Shown here in pieces: positions 5,621 to 8,215 of a DNA stretch of 8,215 nt (the stretch's first letter is position 1; each line of letters starts with the position of its first letter). Position numbers and translations under genes: made by a program. The stretch covers positions 1 through 8,215 of the forward strand of contig JBNJEU010000069.1 in the NCBI GenBank assembly GCA_051746205.1. Direction: 5' to 3'. The notes below the pieces were generated by a model. It was not told the origin of the DNA and made no database searches. It saw only the letters and a program-made list of their open reading frames with translations. This DNA comes from Thiohalospira sp051746205. Its GTDB lineage: Bacteria > Pseudomonadota > Gammaproteobacteria > Thiohalospirales > Thiohalospiraceae.

Positions 5621-6629
5621 GCGCCCGAAGATGCGTTGGCGCTCGAGGGAACGCGACGGCGTGACGATACCGCGCGCCTATCTGCGGGGGGTGGCCACGG
5701 TGCTGGTGCTGGGCGGTCTGGGGGCCGGTGGCTGGTGGGCCTGGGGGCCGAACACGGCCCTCGACGCGCGCCTGGAGAGCAAAACGGTTGCGGTGTCCAA
5801 GAACACGCCACCGGCGCGCGCCGAGATGGAGGCGATGAGGGTGGCACTGGTGGCCGGGGACGAGCGGGTTGTCGACGAACGGGAGGCGGACGGCGCGGAC
5901 GAACCGGACCGCCTGGAGCTTCTCGACCAGGTCCAGCTGGATGCGGTGGATGTGGAACCCGCGGCGGAGCCATCCGAACCCGTCGAGGAGGACGACGCCC
6001 CCGAGGCGGAGCCCCGCGAGCCGAGGACGGCGCCCCCATCGCAGCCCCGGGTTGCCGAGCCCCCGCCGGCCGAAGCGGCCCTGGCCGAGGCCGAGCGTCT
6101 GGTCGCGGACGGCGACAGCCGCGCCGCGATGGACGCCTACCGCCGCGCCCTGGTGCTGGAGCCCGGCATGGCGGCGGCGCGCGTCGGCTACGCGCGCATC
6201 CTCGCTGGTGCCGGTCGCACGGCCCGCGCGCGCGAGGTTCTCGAAGAGGGGCTCGAACGGCAGCCGGACCATCGCCTGCTTGCCAGCCACATGGCGACCC
6301 TGGCCATGGAGGCCGGCGATCGCGTGGAGGCCCGGCGCACCCTGGAGCGCGCAGTTCTCCCCGAGGCCGCCGGCGAGGTGGAGGCGCAGCTGGCCTACCT
6401 CTACCGTACCTCCGGTCACCATGCAGCGGCTCGTGACCTCTATGCCCGCCTGGCCGAGGCCGAGCCCGATCACCCGCGCTGGCTCACGGGACTGGGGCAG
6501 TCCGCCGCGGCCGAGGGGGCTCGCGAGGTCGCCGTGGGCGCCTGGCGACGCCTGCTGGAAATCGATAGTCTGGACCCCGATCTTCGCCGCTGGGCACAAC
6601 GGCGCCTGGACACGCTGACACGCGACTGA
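5607..6629 (+). CDS. mshN: MSHA biogenesis protein MshN (membrane-anchored TPR protein)
   Basis: A 340-residue bitopic inner-membrane protein. A very basic cytoplasmic tail (residues 1-26) precedes one transmembrane helix at about 27-46 (GVATVLVLGGLGAGGWWAW), so the rest should be periplasmic. Residues 50-158 form a proline- and glutamate-rich linker, most extreme at about 115-158. From about 159 to 330 there are five tetratricopeptide-like repeats, for example AAMDAYRRALVLEPG and AREVLEEGLERQPD, with the usual Ala/Leu/Tyr spacing and terminal Pro. The exact role of MshN is not established; TPR units suggest it scaffolds or stabilises other pilus parts. The ATG at 5607 lies within the mshL coding end (14-nt overlap) with GGGGCGG at 5593-5599 upstream. 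A second ATG at 5631 lacks a well-spaced site. The stop is 13 nt before mshE. Name confidence rests on the position before mshE plus the TM-linker-TPR architecture. Confidence 0.87.
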   Translation: MARIRRPKMRWRSRERDGVTIPRAYLRGVATVLVLGGLGAGGWWAWGPNTALDARLESKTVAVSKNTPPARAEMEAMRVALVAGDERVVDEREADGADEPDRLELLDQVQLDAVDVEPAAEPSEPVEEDDAPEAEPREPRTAPPSQPRVAEPPPAEAALAEAERLVADGDSRAAMDAYRRALVLEPGMAAARVGYARILAGAGRTARAREVLEEGLERQPDHRLLASHMATLAMEAGDRVEARRTLERAVLPEAAGEVEAQLAYLYRTSGHHAAARDLYARLAEAEPDHPRWLTGLGQSAAAEGAREVAVGAWRRLLEIDSLDPDLRRWAQRRLDTLTRD

Positions 6630-6642
6630 GAGGGAGCACGGC

Positions 6643-8215
6643 ATGGCAGAGACCAAGGCTCGACTGGGCGACCTGCTGGTCCAGGAAGGCTTCATCACCG
6701 ACGACCAGCTCATTCAGGCGCTGGCGGAGCAGAAGAAAAGCGGCAAGCGCCTCGGCCAGCAGCTCCTCGACATGGGTATGGTCACCGAGTCGCAGATGTA
6801 CTCCCTGCTCACCAAGCAGAAGATCCGCTTCGGCGACCTGCTGGTGGAAGAGGGCTACATCGACGAAGACCAGCTGATGGCCGCGCTGGAGCAGCAGAGG
6901 CAGAGCGGGCGCAAGCTCGGTCGCCAGCTCATCGAGATGGGCGCCATCACCGAGGACACCATGACCGAGATGCTGGCCCGCAAGGTCGGCATCCCCAAGG
7001 TGGATCCCAACGACTACTGGGTGGACCAGGAGACCGCCGGCCACCTCCCCGAGAGCCAGGCGCGCCGCTTCCGCGCCATGATCCTGGAGGTGCGCGAGCA
7101 CAATTACCTGGTCGCCATGGCCGACCCCACCGATCTGGTCGCCTTCGACGAGATCAATCGCCTGCTGGACAAGCCCATCGAGGTGGTGGTCGCCGCCGAG
7201 TCGGCCCTGCTGACCCTCATGGGCATGGTCTACCGGCGCACCGAAGAGATCACCCACCTGGCCGAGGAACTCGGCGAGGAACTCGGCTCCGAGAACGACA
7301 TCGACCTCTCCACCCTGGCGGTGGACGAGGACACCGCCAGCGGACCGGTGGTGCGGGTTCTCCAGTCGATCTTCGACGACGCCATCAAGCTCGGCGCCTC
7401 GGACATCCACATCGAACCGAACGAGAAGGGCCTGCGGATCCGGACCCGCAAGGACGGTGTGCTGCAGGAGCAGATCCTCAAGCAGAAGAACATCCACGCC
7501 GCAATGGTCTCCCTGCTGAAGTTGATGTCCAACCTCGACATCACCGAGCGCCGTCTGCCGCAGGACGGCCGCTTCCAGCTGCGGGTGCAGAAGCGCAGCA
7601 TCGATGTGCGTCTGTCCACCCTGCCGCTGGAGTATGGCGAGGGCATCGTCATGCGCCTGCTGGACCAGTCCGGTGGCGTGACCTCCCTGGACCGGGTCGG
7701 CATGCCGCCGAGGATGCTGGAGCGATTCCGCAAGCTCATCCACACGCCCAACGGCATCGTCCTGGTCACCGGTCCCACCGGCTCCGGCAAGTCCACCACC
7801 CTCTACGGGGCCCTGGCGGAACTGAACACCCCCGAGGTCAAGATCATCACCGTCGAGGACCCGGTGGAGTACCGGCTGGATCGGATCAACCAGGTGCAGG
7901 TGAAGGAGGACATCGGCCTGACCTTCTCCAGCGTTCTGCGCACCTGCCTGCGCCAGGACCCGGACATCGTCATGGTCGGCGAGATGCGCGACCACGAGAC
8001 CGCGGAGATCGGCCTGCGCGCGGCGGTCACCGGCCATCTGGTCTTCTCCACCCTGCACACCAACGACGCCGTGGCCACCATCAACCGGCTGGTGGACATG
8101 GGCATCGAACCGTTCCTGCTGGCGGCCTCGCTGCGCGCTGTCATCGCCCAGCGGCTGCTGCGTCGGGTCTGCCCGCGCTGCCGCGAGCCGTACACCCCGG
8201 ACGAGCAGGAGCAGG
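6643..8215 (+). CDS. mshE: MSHA pilus extension ATPase MshE, 3'-truncated by window, with tandem MshEN domains
   Basis: The cytoplasmic hexameric ATPase (GspE/PilB superfamily) that powers MSHA pilus extension; in V. cholerae its MshEN domain binds c-di-GMP. The frame is open from ATG 6643 (AGGGAG at 6631-6636 upstream) to the right edge: 524 codons, no stop. Residues 7-114 hold four 24-residue MshEN motifs, at 7-30, 36-59, 62-85 and 91-114. They form two pairs, each joined by a 5-residue spacer (KKSGK, RQSGR), with only KI between pairs. The rest of the N-domain runs to about 200 and the ATPase follows: SDIHIEP (about residues 254-260), Walker A GPTGSGKST (377-385), Asp box EDPVEY (405-410), Walker B DPDIVMVGE (441-449 region, Glu447 last) and His box TGHLVFSTLHTND (463-475). 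CPRC (510-513) opens the zinc-binding CxxC pair of this subfamily; the second CxxC is beyond the window. All catalytic motifs are intact. The variant GEMRD replaces the common GEIRD. mshG would be expected next. Confidence 0.95.
   Translation, partial: MAETKARLGDLLVQEGFITDDQLIQALAEQKKSGKRLGQQLLDMGMVTESQMYSLLTKQKIRFGDLLVEEGYIDEDQLMAALEQQRQSGRKLGRQLIEMGAITEDTMTEMLARKVGIPKVDPNDYWVDQETAGHLPESQARRFRAMILEVREHNYLVAMADPTDLVAFDEINRLLDKPIEVVVAAESALLTLMGMVYRRTEEITHLAEELGEELGSENDIDLSTLAVDEDTASGPVVRVLQSIFDDAIKLGASDIHIEPNEKGLRIRTRKDGVLQEQILKQKNIHAAMVSLLKLMSNLDITERRLPQDGRFQLRVQKRSIDVRLSTLPLEYGEGIVMRLLDQSGGVTSLDRVGMPPRMLERFRKLIHTPNGIVLVTGPTGSGKSTTLYGALAELNTPEVKIITVEDPVEYRLDRINQVQVKEDIGLTFSSVLRTCLRQDPDIVMVGEMRDHETAEIGLRAAVTGHLVFSTLHTNDAVATINRLVDMGIEPFLLAASLRAVIAQRLLRRVCPRCREPYTPDEQEQ
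6661..6984 (+). repeat. Intragenic tandem repeat: duplicated MshEN motif pair in mshE
   Basis: Copy A (6661-6819, residues 7-59) and copy B (6826-6984, residues 62-114) are direct repeats with a 165-bp (55-codon) period. Over the aligned first 43 residues, 25 are identical. The shared landmarks are GDLLV, the EG pair, DQL, SG in the spacer, and LG followed by QL and MG. At DNA level the copies match mainly at conserved codons, with many synonymous and non-synonymous differences, so the duplication is old and under protein-level selection, not a recent slip or assembly artefact. Confidence 0.85.

Noticed and set aside
6484..8058. A 524-residue open frame on the minus strand, antisense to mshE
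   Set aside because: The plus strand encodes an ATPase with every catalytic motif intact. The minus translation is a low-complexity His/Gln/Leu/Asp-rich shadow.
1..8215. tRNA, rRNA, CRISPR array, insertion sequence or integration site
   Set aside because: I saw no cloverleaf, rRNA-like stretch, regularly spaced direct repeats, transposase or terminal inverted repeats. The only repeat array is the intragenic mshE duplication.

Overview
This window is a high-GC gammaproteobacterial segment, apart from one AT-rich island at about 1200-1260. It is dominated by the 5' half of an MSHA-type (type IVb-like) pilus biogenesis operon on the + strand. The order is mshI - mshJ - mshK - mshL - mshN - mshE, and mshE runs off the right edge. 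The gene order, the secretin signature, the PilM/PilN-like fusion, the PilO-like protein, the TPR protein and the GspE/PilB-type ATPase all agree with MSHA loci known from Vibrio and Shewanella. GC richness and strongly acidic exported segments (MshL, MshN) would suit a halophilic or haloalkaliphilic lineage such as Ectothiorhodospiraceae. That placement is inference only.

Layout. 1-173 (-): 5' end of an unrecognised gene cut by the left edge. 174-416: 243 bp without a supported gene. 417-1127 (-): a complete short-chain dehydrogenase/reductase. 1128-1392: a divergent intergenic region with an AT-rich nested palindrome, a plausible sigma70 promoter and the leader of the pilus operon. 1393-8215 (+): the six msh genes, packed with overlaps of 8, 8 and 14 nt and gaps of only 26 and 13 nt, so probably one transcript.

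How the genes work together. MshI and MshJ (inner-membrane, coiled-coil, PilM/N- and PilO-like) should form the alignment platform. MshK (a small secreted PilP-like protein) would link it to MshL, the outer-membrane lipoprotein secretin. MshN is an inner-membrane-anchored periplasmic TPR protein. MshE is the cytoplasmic extension ATPase, controlled in the family by cyclic di-GMP through its N-terminal MshEN domain.

Two departures from the textbook locus stand out. First, MshE carries two complete MshEN motif pairs in tandem (four 24-residue motifs; 25 of 43 compared residues identical between copies), where the characterised V. cholerae protein has one pair. This suggests two c-di-GMP sites per subunit. 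Second, mshM, the ExeA-like AAA ATPase gene normally between mshL and mshN, is absent: mshL and mshN overlap directly. mshH is also not upstream of mshI.
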